Shown: piece after piece, positions 21,562-32,833 of the stretch
How positions within the stretch are numbered: the first letter of the stretch is position 1
Layout of the letters: each line of letters begins with the position of its first letter
Program-made: the position numbers and the translations under genes
Notes under the pieces: generated by a model
Databases searched by the model: none
What the model saw: only the letters and a program-made list of their open reading frames with translations
Told to the model about the DNA's origin: nothing
Origin: Bondarzewia mesenterica
Taxonomy: Eukaryota > Basidiomycota > Agaricomycetes > Russulales > Bondarzewiaceae
Length of the DNA stretch: 64,000 nt
Assembly (NCBI GenBank): GCA_004802705.1
Contig: SGPL01000042.1
Location: 1 to 64,000 of the forward strand
Reading direction: 5' to 3'

Positions 21562-24500
21562 TTACCGCGACGGTGGAATGTCCCAAGCTGGCATCATACT
21601 ACTACCTGGCATGTCACCTTGCAGAAATGAGGCCAATTCGGCCTCGAAGCTTTCCGAAGGGAAAGCAGTCATGCCTGGTACGTGAGCACGAGCATGCGCA
21701 TGTACGTGAGCCTGAACTGGTGTTGAAGTAGACGTTTCGAGCCGATAGTATTCGGCCGCGGTCATTTGTGTTTGTGAATGAGCATGATTGTGTGGATGGG
21801 GGTGAGTATGATGATGTGCGTGTGGATAAACGTGAGGACGCGGCTGAGGCTGACCATTGCCTTGCGTGGCGACGACTGCCAGCTCGTAGAGCAAGTTGCT
21901 TGGCGGCGCAGGTCCAAGGGCAGGGCTTGTGAGGTTGGAGGAGGAGGATATGGGAGTCGATAGCAATGGTGTTTGAATGGTAATGTTGTGATGCTGAGGA
22001 TGAATTGCTTGAGGTAATTGATCCTCGGCGGGGTGTGGACGACCGTTCTACGAATAGGAATTTGTCCATGAACTGATCAGCGCTGATTTTTTCGAATAAA
22101 GCTCACCACTGATTGTGCGATCCATTGCTGCGTTGAATCTGATGTTAACATGCCGGGAACAGTCTTGCTTGAGGTGGAAGCCGGTAAGGGAATGGCGGCT
22201 TTGCGAAGAGCAGCTTGCCATGTTTTCGCTTTCGGCCAGGCATGCTGCAGATCGGTAAGGACGCTGAGCGCGCGATGGAGGATCATTTCTGCGTGCGGTG
22301 CGATATGAGGACATACTGCAGATGAATTATGCGGGACGTCAGTGAAGCAAGCGCTTAAAATATTGCAGAGCACAAACATTGAGGCCATTTCCACAAATAG
22401 GATGCGAGTGATCCACATATATAGACGCAGAAAACCTGTGGGTAACAAGAACAGATCAGTGCATGTCTGGCGATGAGTATGCATGCATTGAAGATAAAAC
22501 ACCCACAATGATGGGAGGAAACCCTTGGGATCGAAGAGGGAAGAAATATGCGTCGATCTGCTCGTACAAACCAAGGACATTCGTAAAAAGCTCGTGGGAC
22601 ATATTTTCCCAAAAGTTCGGAGGAACTGACGTCCATACTTTGTCCTCACCCTCCTTCCACGGTGCCTCTGATACGTTGACTGCAGAAGCTATGAGTCTGA
22701 GCAGTCAAACGAGTCGTCTTAATACTCAAGGTAAAATAGCAAAAATTCGATTGCACATCACGTACGGAAGATAGATGCGACGCATGACGATATTGCTCAG
22801 ACGCAGAACCATAACGACCGCAAGATATGCCTGCAAAGAATTATTAGACCGCTTGATAAGCTGGAATGCCACAGAAAGACGCACAAGATCTAGCGACTCT
22901 GCTCTATATCCCCGAAGATTTGTAATGGACCAACGATGTCTCTCCGGCAGTTCGTCCTCCCAGACCCGCAACGCACGCGCTAATTGCGCATACTCACTTG
23001 ATTTGTCCCATGGAGCAACACTTTGACTTCCCAGATCATCACGTTGTTCGCAACTCCGTTCGGGCAATTCATTTTCCCATTGGCAAGCCCTTCGGGCAAC
23101 TTGACCCCACAAGTTATGGGCCTGGATCAGAGTAGCGAAAAGAGAGCGTGAGGGGGTGGACGTAAGCGACGGATTCACAGCAGCAGCAGCGGTTCCATTC
23201 AAAGCCGCTCGTTCTCTCGGTACGACACCGAAGGCGAAGTCCTTTTCTTCACAAGGAAGAAGAGCGCTGATATCATCAAGAGAGTACGCCGCGGGTGTAT
23301 TCATCGCGGATTGAAGGTTATCTTGGCCTTACGTAGATGTAACGTCAGGATGAAAAAAATATCAGAACGGATGGCGAAGCTCTTTACTGACTGGCAATCA
23401 TCCAAAATGTGCGTCTAGCAACTTCAGCAGCTATGATCTCGTCTGCAGTTGGAGTAGCTGGGAGACGATAAGTCTCCTCTCGGTGCAGGCGAAGGAGACC
23501 GGCCACTTTGGTCGACGTCGTCAGCGCAATGAAATAATGGACGCCAAAGGGTAGACTCACTGCGTACAGCAATACCCATGTGCATCTGCTACAGCCATTA
23601 ACATAAATGACATTGTAGAACAGTACAAACGACGTACAAAGCTCCGATCACGATCTCCGTGCCCCCACTCGGCAATACCCAACAAGAACTGATGAGTGCA
23701 TAGTTAGTTTTGTCATCAATTCTCACATCAAATTGAGAGATAATGCTAACGTACAAAACTCTGTGTTCTTTCTAGGCTGGGTTTGTACATCTCGTTGGGT
23801 ACCAAGCTTGCTGCTCGACTCATGAAAAGTTCCGTCGCCTTGACGGGGTCGTCGTATCTTCGTACGAGACTTGGAGTGAAACGCGCCGAAATGCTAAGGA
23901 TTGACAATAGCAAGAATACCGAGACCGAGTCGCGGTCGGTAGCAAGGCGCTCTAGGAAGACCGCCTTCGGAATAAAACCTGTGCCGATAATTGCCTGTGT
24001 TTAAGAACTAACAAGAGAAAGTCGAAAACATGACTTGCCTAGCTGGAAGAACGACGTGACAAAGACTTTGCATCCCTCGACCACCTCATCGTAGGGTGGT
24101 AGAAGATCCCAACGGTTCTTGACTTCAGAGGTAGCTCGAATTGTAGCGGAGGAACTGAGTAAAACATTTAGTTGAGTTCATTGGATTACAGCTTAACACT
24201 TACCCATTATCTGTCTTTGGAATAACGTTGGCTCTTCGCCATCGTCAGACGAGATTGATACTGTAGGTCGAGATCGACTCAAGTATCCATACCTTGATGC
24301 TGCGTCACGGTCTACCTTATCTGATAATTTTACCCTCTTTCGCCGAAACTACCGCAGAAAGTAAAGCAATTAAGAGCTCATGACAGGCGATTCGTGCAGT
24401 GAACAACACTCACCTCGCGATCAGACGCATCCTCCCCACGTCTTGGAAAGGTACTGCACGATTCCGGTGAGGATACTCAAATGCTTCAAATGATCGCGCC

Positions 24501-24752
24501 TTGACAAACCACTCTGCGGCGACGGAAGGACCCGCCTCTTTACAACTGACACAGGGGGCAACTGCGTTGTCGTGCGTACACTTGCTTCGTAGACGGCGGC
24601 ATCTGCGGCTAACCTGTTTAGCCCTCGCTACAGCATAAAACGACAAGCACAGACCTTTTGCACGCGACAGAGCCTCTTTTGAGTTTTATGGGTGGTCTGG
24701 AATCGGTTGATGCACTCGGAGGCAAGGTCGGGATGCTGGTGGAGGAACTCAT
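21562..24752 (-). CDS. Zn2Cys6 fungal transcription factor with His-rich tail
   Basis: Nuclear regulator with an N-terminal Zn2Cys6 domain and a fungal-specific middle domain. The start at 24752 gives MSSSTSIPTLPPSASTDSRP. An intron (about 24593-24649) falls inside the zinc cluster, joining VACK to RCRRLRSKC, followed by APCVSCKEAG. The position of the sixth Cys reads Trp (AAEWF) because of TGG. This is either a substitution, a sequence error or a missed splice site. Middle-domain exons include EVARRTFWMIASQ, SLDDISALLPCEEKDFAFG and RHRWSITNLRGYRAESLD. The last exon encodes a low-complexity tail with many His (for example PHAHHHTHPHPHNHAHS) and ends at 21562. The length is about 800 aa. As the only regulator in the stretch it is a candidate controller of the neighbouring P450 / homogentisate dioxygenase pair. 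Confidence 0.85.
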
Positions 24753-25170
24753 CGGTAAGGAAGGAGGGCAATGGGGGGTAAGGTGTACCCTGCCTGCCGT
24801 TGTCGGCGTTGACTATTTGTTCACCTATGATAGGGTAAGCAATAACCGCCATCATATGGCCCTGGTGGCACTTCAAGCATGACATCAATTTCATTTCCTC
24901 TTCCTCCTCTTCGTTACAACCTGTTTATCACTCTCGAACTCTAGTGGTACTGAAGAGTACTGAAACCTCGGGACGCGGTGCTTCTCATCTTTTTTATCTC
25001 GAGCATTGATATATCGCTAGTATCTTCTTATAAAATTCTACGAGCGGCGCTTTAACTAGGTAACAACATATCCATTACTTAAATCCATTCATTGATATAG
25101 ACACAGGATACCCAGCCCATAAATCACTGCTGCAATTCCAGANANAAAATGAGTATGTAGTTAGTGTTGG
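24753..25170. other. Intergenic region between regulator and P450
   Basis: 418 bp, AT-richer than its neighbours, with no gene seen. It holds the regulator promoter and the P450 3' end. Two ambiguous bases lie at 25143 and 25145. Confidence 0.45.
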
Positions 25171-27474
25171 TCATATTTCATGAGACACTAGTTCTTCCGC
25201 AAGTCTTGAGCGAGGTCTCATGACGCAAGGGAAAGATACTGGATGGCTGCACGAAGGCAAAACAAGTGGATCAGCCAGCCAGTTAGAATACGTTCATGGC
25301 CTATGGGTACCTGGTGAGGCCTGGGGTGAGCGCAATAGTCGGCGTGATCTCATTGCCGTCAGGCCCGAGTGTCTTGTCGATTGACAATGTAGCGAGCATA
25401 GTTGCCATTACAATCCAGAGACTTGCGTCGGCGAGATGTCTTCCAGGACAGATTCTATAAGTCATAAAGTAAGTTTTTGACCGGATAAAAGATCTGACGC
25501 TGCGTGCCTGCGACCGAATCCGAATTGTCCTACCGGCAGTGGTTCACCATTCCCACCTTCCGAGGTCGGTGCAAAACGCATGGGGTTGAACGCTGCTGGA
25601 TCTTTGTAGGTGCTCTCATCGTGGCACATTGCCCGCGCGTTTGCATAGACGAATGACCTGACACCGAGAAGAACATGATACAACCCAATGGTATAGTCAC
25701 TCATTACTCACCCTAAACCATGTTCGTCAGTAACAATTGCGGTGCGAGACTACACGTCTTACCTTTGGGGATAAACATTCCCCTGTACACGTCATCCTGA
25801 AGAGCTCTATGGGGGACGCCTAAAGATTGTAGCCGTTACTATATTCACTATCAGCAGGAACGGTCCAGGACGTACCGATTGGCGAGACGGGCCCCCATCT
25901 GGATGGCTGGTGAGGAGTCAAGAGAAACGAATATACTGGGAGCAACTTGCCTTAAGGTTTCTTGTAAGATGTAGTCGACATAAGGGAGAGATGGCCGGTC
26001 GTTGAAGGCAGGAAGACGATCTGGTCCGACAACAGCGTCGATTTCAGCTTGAGCCCTTCTCTGAATTTCGGGATGAAGGACCATGTTGAGAACAAAGACA
26101 ACAGCTGTTGACCAGGTCTACAGATTCTGGTTTAACGATCTTTCTTTGGAAGAGTAAGGATGCCTTCTGACCGTATCTTGACCGGCTATAATCATAAAGG
26201 GCCGTTCTCAGTAAGGCATCTTTTTGGGTTGCTCTGGAAGGAGAACCCTCAAACCTGCGTAAACGGCTCCAGCCGCTCCTTGGATATCGTCCAGCGTCAT
26301 ATCTGTCTTCTCGCCTTTTCCGGCCTTAGCCGCGCGATTCTCCAACTGCGTACGTATAAAAGAAGGACGCGCGGAGCCCTCCTTCTGAAGGGATCAAAGG
26401 CAACCAAGTTCTATAAAGATTCGAATAAGAGCATATGTTTAAAAAGAATACACACCATCTCCCGTTGCACAGCTGCAAATGGGACTTCGTGGATCTGTTT
26501 GATAGCCCATCTCCAGTCACGAGCGAACTTCAGCGACTTGGAGCGAGCGAGCCAATTAGGAAGATACCGAACTATTACATGAAGCCGGTCAAATGGAAAG
26601 CGACAAACTTGGGAGCAGGGAATGCGCACGGAAGGGAAAGAAGTCGACTGGAGTGCCTGCAGGTGCACCTCCATGGCCGAGCGCATACGATGCGTCGATC
26701 GCCATTTGAATGTACGGATCGTTGTCTGACGTGATAGTTACCCCAAACCCAATGCCCAAGACTATGGCAGTAGCAAATCTATTCAAATATGTATATGTAG
26801 TTGCTGGTAGTAGCACGCAGCCAATGAGACGAACCTTCTAAGAAGTACTTCCCAGTTCCCGGGGTCTGCTATGATTGATTTGATGAGACGGCGCGTCTCG
26901 GTTATTTGCAGGTCTTGGTATTGTACGCATCGTGGCTTGGTGAAGGAGCTCTGCAAAAGTTTGCGATGCATCTGAAAGCGTGGCCCCCAGCGAAGGAAGG
27001 TGAGAGTTCCACTCCATCCCATTCTGCGACGTGTCAATGAATGAGCATCATGAAGTCGGAAGGCACAATCACTAACACCTCGAATAAGACGAAGCGCGGC
27101 CTATCACAGTAATTTGCACCGCGTTTGTCTAATAGGTCAACAGCCGCTTGGACGCTGTTGAGAACCACAACATGCTGGCCAAGCATGTTGACGTACAGCA
27201 CATCTGAGCCTGCACATAACCAGTAGTAATTCAGTACCCTCTTAGCAATAACTCATCCTTCAGTAGAGTCCACGCTCTTACCATACTCCTTCGACCACCT
27301 AGCATAAGTGAATTCCGGACTACCCGTCGGAACTATCCTCAGGTGCCCGATAATTGGCTCTCCGGGAGGACCTGGCGGTAGCTGATGGGTCTTGGAAGGT
27401 CGAAGATGAGAGTACACTGCCCAAAGAACTAGACTGACGAAAAAAGCCAAAACAAGCTTGAGGTCAAGAGCCAT
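25171..27474 (-). CDS. Cytochrome P450 monooxygenase
   Basis: Microsomal class II P450, related in style to basidiomycete OrdA/CYP64-clan enzymes. The start at 27474 is MALDLKLVLAFFVSLVLW, an N-terminal membrane anchor, followed by the proline hinge LPPGPPGEPIIGHL. The K-helix motif ETLR is in YILQETLRQ at about 25950, and CHDESTYKDPAAFNPMRF is the PERF-like region. The haem motif FGFGRRICPGRHLADASLW is assembled only through a GC-AG intron (25455-25507). A last intron gives the C-terminus TSHPVSFPCVMRPRS, typical of basidiomycete P450s, with the stop at 25171. The length is about 510 aa. It is divergent from homogentisate dioxygenase over a 277 bp shared promoter. The substrate is unknown, and an aromatic hydroxylation step is only an inference from context. 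Confidence 0.9.
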
Positions 27475-27555
27475 CGGTGGGTCCAATTGTGAAGCGCCCG
27501 CAGTTGTTGCAATCGAGTTGTGTTCACGTTTACCTTTTCTACAAATCCACAGATG

Positions 27556-27566
27556 TTGCCCGGCAA
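27556..27566. promoter_or_regulatory. Palindromic motif TTGCCCGGCAA
   Basis: Odd-length palindrome in the shared promoter. A near copy (TTGCCGGGC) starts 55 bp away at 27611, about five helical turns, which would place both on one DNA face. Candidate operator for a dimeric zinc-cluster regulator. Confidence 0.4.
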
Positions 27567-27610
27567 TTCAGGCAGGCAGGGCGGCCACAGGCAAAACGAT
27601 TTCTGCACCG

Positions 27611-27619
27611 TTGCCGGGC
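27611..27619. promoter_or_regulatory. Second copy of promoter motif, TTGCCGGGC
   Basis: Near copy of the motif at 27556-27566 in the same 277 bp divergent promoter, followed by GGCAGG. See the first copy for interpretation. Confidence 0.35.
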
Positions 27620-27751
27620 GGCAGGAAAGCTTGCTTGAACTGCTGATTCAAAATAAAAGAGGACTCCTCCTCCAGAGAACCATTATGAAGAAAACCGCGA
27701 CTCTACCGTCCAATTTCCCCTCTTTGACTCTCTGCCCTGCAATCAACGAAA

Positions 27752-30055
27752 ATGACGAGTACATGTGGCGCCACTGCTCAGGCTTCCTTCGGGACGATGC
27801 CCACTCCAACTGACCCATATCGCTACCAAGTCGGTTTCGGCAACCGCTTCGCGTCCGAGGCAATGTGAGTCTTTATTCAAGTGGTATATGGTGAGGAGAC
27901 AAGCCTGATTGTTGTGGCACTAGTCCTGGGACTCTTCCCATAGCACGCAACACCCCGCAGAAGCTGAAATACGACTTATACCCGGAACAGGTACGCCCGC
28001 TCAGCGTCCGCTCAGAGTCTGTTTTATTTATATATTCATACCACTGATCGTTCACCCCTTGTTGGATTTCAGTTGAACGGATCGGCTTTCGTCTCATCGC
28101 GAGCAACGTTGCAGAATGTGTATGTACTACTGCGTGTATTGGAAGGTTTTCCACAATCGCTGACGCGTTCCTTGGTCTTCAGCTGGATGTACCGGATCAG
28201 ACCTTCGGTCGCTCATCGCGGCTTAACGAGGCTACCCAATAATCCAGATGTAAGTTTCTCACCGCTGGCTTTGGGACTCGACTTGACTCGTATGGATATC
28301 CGCGACCAACAGCTTGAAGCCAATTTCTCACTCTCCAACCCAGATATCGAATATGTTCCCTCGCAGCTCGCCTGGGATCCCTTCTCTTTCCCATCTAGCA
28401 CACAATCTGTCGATTTTGTAGATGGTATCAAGACCATTGCAGGTCAAGGTGACCCTAGCTTGAACGAAGGCCTCGCCGTCCATATCTACAGCGCGAACAC
28501 ATCGATGGACAAGAAGGCTTTTTGTAGCAACGACGGTGACATGTTGATTTTGCCTCAGCAAGGTCGAATGGATATCCAGACGGAGTTTGGAAAGTACGTT
28601 CTGACCCTCAGTGGTGTAATCTGATGTGTCTTTTCTCTGCGTCTGACAAAGCGTTCGCTACAAAGTCTGATGGTCAGACCAGGTGAACTTGTCGTCGTAC
28701 AGAGGGGTATGAGGTTTAAGGTCAGCTGTCACGCTCTTGATCCATTGAGGTGTTCACTTATCCTGAAATCAGGTGAAATTGCCCGATGGTCCGGTGCGGG
28801 GGTGTGAGTTTAAGCCTCGGCATTGTAATAGCTCCATGGCATTCTCACGTTGGTTCACGCATATGCAGATATCCAAGAAGTTTTTGGAAGCCATTACGAG
28901 CTTGCGGAACTTGGTCCGCTCGGTTCAAACGGGATGGCCCTCCAGCGTGATTTCGAATCCCCTATAGCCAGTTTCGACATCGATCAGACACCTTGGGAAA
29001 GTGGGTACCCACTATGACAAACTTGCAAATCGTGAGCTAACATATACCGCCAATAGTTGTTTATAAGTGAACATATCTTTTCTTCATTCTGGACAAATCA
29101 GCTGACCGTTGGGGATGATATCAGACATTGCGGAAGGTTGTATCTGTGCAACCAGAACCATTCCCCCTTTGATGTTGTTGCATGGCATGGCAAGTAAGAG
29201 AACGATGTCATTTTTGGTCCTTGAATGGCTCAATTATAGCGACTACCATTCAGCTACGTGCCGTACAAGTACGCGATTGAGAAATTTATCAACGTTGGCT
29301 GCGTGGAGAAAGATCAGATGGATCCCACCGTCTACTGCGTTCTCACTGCCAAGTCGAAGGTCCCCGGCGTGTCGATCTCTGATTTTCTCGTTTTCACGCC
29401 CAAGTGGAGTGTCACGACCAATACGTTTCGTCCGCCGGTCAGTATCTCCCTCCACCCTTATCCTCGCCTTCTGTTGTAGGAGCTTACAGTTACCCAGTAT
29501 TATCATAGAAACATGTCGACAGAAGTCATGGGCCTCTTGTATGGTGTATACGGGGGGAGCAGTCATGTTCTTGAGCCTGGAGGGTTGAGCTATGAGGCGT
29601 CTTTTATGCCCCACGGAGGTACGTATACCGATATCTAAGCCAGACGATACAACTCACGCTTGATACCTCGGTGCTGCACAGAGACGTACGATACATTCCT
29701 AAAAGCCACAACAATGGATCTCAAACCAACCCGCGTCAATGAAGATACGATCGGTACGCAATATTCTATGACCCGCTATCTTTTTCATCATTCAACGCCT
29801 CATTCCACTTTGCATTTCTAAGCCTTCATGTTTCATATAAGTGTAAAGTTAGGCGTCACAAAGTACGCTTTGGAACGGTCTGGAAGGCTGCACGGTGCGT
29901 CAGTAGTATATGACATGAGATCATATTTAATATATTCGATTATAGAAACGCCTGCCACGATTTGGGACGATCTCGAAGCGCATTTCAACGACCATATTGA
30001 TGAGATAAATCAGGATTTGCGAGCGGCTGGCCTTCCCTTGTTAGGGGAACGCTGA
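27752..30055 (+). CDS. HGD: Homogentisate 1,2-dioxygenase
   Basis: Ring-cleaving non-haem Fe(II) dioxygenase converting homogentisate to maleylacetoacetate in Phe/Tyr and phenylacetate breakdown. The start at 27752 is followed by MPTPTDPYRYQVGFGNRFAS (a second in-frame Met) and PGTLPIARNTPQKLKYDLY. About ten introns interrupt the gene. Iron-ligand regions are present: YYHRN (His), TEVMG (Glu) and MPHGETYDTF (His). WMYRIRPSVAH, CNQNHSPFDVVAWHG and NYVPYKYAIEKF are also conserved. The end LPLLGER is at 30055. The length is about 480 aa. It is divergently paired with a P450. Maleylacetoacetate isomerase and fumarylacetoacetase, often clustered with this gene in ascomycetes, are not in the window. 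Confidence 0.95.
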
Positions 30056-30281
30056 GTTCACAGATGGTTGAGATAGGATTGATATGAACATTGATGATAG
30101 CACTCGTTCTCACAATTAAAAATATTATCATGTATCTTGTAATCGTGGATATAGCTGGGAGACGAAATTCATTTATCAGAAAGAGGAATTTTGAATTGTC
30201 AGCTCCAATCTACTCGTTCCAGGCATTCCTTGCTAACGTCCACTCCTTCACAGGGCGGGCCATACACACAACTGGGTATAA

Positions 30282-32338
30282 TTACGAAGATGATGCCGCC
30301 TGGAGTCTTTTCAGTCTATACGCGGGTCCAATTTTCATCTCCAGGAGTATGAGGGGCAGCATTGCCGCGCAGATACCACCTAGGACGACATAGGTCCATC
30401 CATATCCGAGAGCCGAAGTCGCCATGTCGACGACAGAGACGAGAACTGCTGCAAGGGAGCAACGCACGAGGTTCGTCTGAAGCGCAAAAAGACAAGGTAA
30501 GTACGATTATCATGACTCTTATCCGACAAAAACAGGATGGGAAGCAGAAGCTCACACAAGCGGTTACTGAAGAGCTTTGCGATGGTAGAAGATCTAACAT
30601 GAGCGTCATGGTGGTATTGAGAATCGATATAGAGGTACATCCAACTGCAAAGATAAGAAATTTGGTCATGAAAGCGACGAGAACCATCCTTAACGAGAAA
30701 GTTGTAAAACATGATGAATACAGACTTACGGGCGACTTGTAGCACTAGTGGCCCCGCAATTGAGACCTTGGCCTGCAAACACCACCCCCAGGCGATGGTG
30801 CAAACGACGAACACTCCCAGATGTATGGGCATCGTCCTCAATCTTGCCTTCTCTATAGGAAAGTCCACAGTAGCCGCCGCCCCGCCGTCCGTTCTTTCCA
30901 AGTCCATATTGCTGAGGTGACTTGTCTCGATTTGACATCTAATGTTCCCATATTCCCAGTCCAAGAATTTTCCTGTCAATGTGCTGCCGATAATCATACC
31001 TGCACCTGTCGTCAGGAAACACAAACCGATTGCTGTCTCGGATAGAAAAGGATATACGGAGGCAAAGGAGGACGATATCGTTGCAGTGATGCTGTAATTG
31101 ACAGCGTAGACGACGCCCGTGAAAAGCAAGGAGATGCAGACATCTGGATGTGCGAAAAGGAGGAGGGGATTACGGAAAGGACGCTTCAGGGATTTGGTCT
31201 TGTCGAAAGGCTGGATGCGTCTACCGCGACCTACGATGGGGAAAAAAAGCGCGGTAGATGAAGGGTGGTTGGACACTTCCGTTGCCTACCAAAGCTCGTA
31301 GGGTTTCGGGGAGAAAGCTGCGAGAACATTATCATTCGGCGTTGTAAGGGAATGAAAATATAGGATTCATACAAGAAGACGAAGATAAAGGTTGCAAAGG
31401 CAAAGATCGCAAGAAACCAGAATATGGAGCTGCAAAGTGTTAATTTGTAAAATCGTCCGCATACCAAGTCAACTGCATACCGCCATCCTAAGTGTTGAGA
31501 CAAAGCACCGCCTATGGTTGGCCCAATATTGGGAGCAAGCTGGTATTAAAGAGCACATTAAATTAAACGGAATGTGAGTCTAATGCATAAATACCGAACC
31601 ATGGGTCCAAGATTGAACATTCCAAAATGACTTCCACGGTCGAAAGGCTCGGATATGTCACCAATGACTCCAGCTCCTGCAAAGTGCAAAACAGATATAA
31701 AAATCAGATTGCGATAATTTACCCATAACGAGGAATGCACCTAGCGCGATAGTGCTTGCACATCCGGCGGACTGCACACATCGTAACAACAACAGGAGCC
31801 AGAACGCGGATGCCGGAGTCAAGGCGAGGCCCACGCAAGAGAGGATGAGAATCGTGATGCAGACGAGAAATACAGGTCTCCGACCAACTGAGTCTGCGAA
31901 AGGCCCCCATACCATGGGAGCTTTTAAGGCTGTAAATATGCAAGGAGTGCATTCAGTAAACTGCCCAGTAACCACGCACAGACGCCTTGGAGGACCAAGT
32001 AGACTGTGACAGTCAAATTCAACTGTTCAGCTGACTTGTGAAAAACAACGCTCAATGACGGTATCGCAGGGAAATAAATATTAGCAGGTAATGGGCTGCA
32101 ATTGTCCGACGAGACACGGGCGCACCAACACATTAGCAGCTGAAACCGAAGACAGTACGAAGAGAACAGCTGCATACCTGAGGAGACCTGCTGCCGCTAC
32201 CACGCCGACGATAAACCATTTCTCTCTAGCACTGTAGATACTATGGGGTACCTTCACAATGGACGGCACCGGTTCACACGACTCTTTTACCTGCTCTTTT
32301 TCAGGTGAACGTGGGGAATTATCCGCGTCGTCTATCAT
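30282..32338 (-). CDS. MFS transporter, DHA1-type (drug:H+ antiporter-like)
   Basis: Twelve-helix major facilitator likely at the plasma membrane. The start at 32338 gives MIDDADNSPRSPEKEQVKES, a charged N-terminal tail. TM1 includes FIVGVVAAAGLLR. The next exon reads LPANIYFPAIPSLS, typical of the Qdr/Aqr/tetracycline-type DHA1 group. Motif A appears as FADSVGRRPVFL. GVIGDISEPFDRG and GPMLAPNIGPTIGGALSQHLGWR are the conserved loop and motif-C-like regions. The central cytoplasmic loop is at about 30830-31250, and the end RLKRLQAASSS is at 30282. Several introns of about 55-70 nt are present. It is convergent with HGD (226 bp apart) and divergent from the NCS1 permease. The substrate cannot be read from sequence. 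Export of an aromatic or toxic intermediate is one option. Confidence 0.85.
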
Positions 32339-32654
32339 GAAAGCGAGTCGGGCAAGTCGTGGATGCGCTGAGACACAGGAAGTCTCGGGTTAGCTTTCTA
32401 CCTCGTAAAAACATTCAAGTTGTCTTATTATAAGATCGAAACGCGATTACTGCATGTCCAGCAGAAGCCAGGGCGACAAACTGTGGCAAGATACCTTGAG
32501 CCGCTGGGGGCCGATGTCCCGAGCCTTAACACTAGCGTAGGGTTCTTTTTAAAATTTTGGATACGGATTAAGTGTTATTCATGAGATTTTTAGTAGAAAT
32601 TTATCTGCGATGTCCTAAGCTCTAAAAGCTTTGACCCATAATGTCATGACCTTG

Positions 32655-32683
32655 TTATCTCTTCAAGTTCAAGTGAAGATAAG
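32655..32683. promoter_or_regulatory. Inverted pair of GATA-factor sites
   Basis: TTATCT (32655-32660) and AGATAAG (32677-32683) face each other with extended symmetry (TTATCTCTTCA and TGAAGATAAGA) around a 10-base centre. They lie about 150-180 bp upstream of the NCS1 ATG. HGATAR sites, especially in pairs, bind AreA/Nit2-type nitrogen regulators that control fungal purine permeases. Confidence 0.5.
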
Positions 32684-32733
32684 AGGTGGACTAGACCGCG
32701 GACCGGGTCTCGCATTCTCCAACATCTTGTGAG

Positions 32734-32742
32734 TATTTATAA
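32734..32742 (+). promoter_or_regulatory. TATA-like element TATTTATAA
   Basis: AT-rich element 92-100 bp upstream of the NCS1 permease start. Plausible core promoter. Confidence 0.35.
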
Positions 32743-32833
32743 CTCGCCGTTCCTCAAAAAATGGGTGTTTGCTTGCTAGTAGGCCCCACAGACCATCATC
32801 TCCCATTCCCCCCTTCACTTTGGTTGATACGAA

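Larger units (their letters stand above)
27475..27751. promoter_or_regulatory. Shared divergent promoter P450 / homogentisate dioxygenase
   Basis: 277 bp between the two ATGs. It contains TTGCCCGGCAA (27556-27566) and TTGCCGGGC (27611-27619), which share TTGCC(S)GGC. Such CCG/CGG-type motifs suggest a Zn2Cys6 site pair. Confidence 0.55.
32339..32833. promoter_or_regulatory. Divergent promoter MFS / NCS1 permease
   Basis: 495 bp with no gene. Contains the paired GATA element at 32655-32683 and a TATTTATAA at 32734-32742 on the permease side. Confidence 0.55.
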
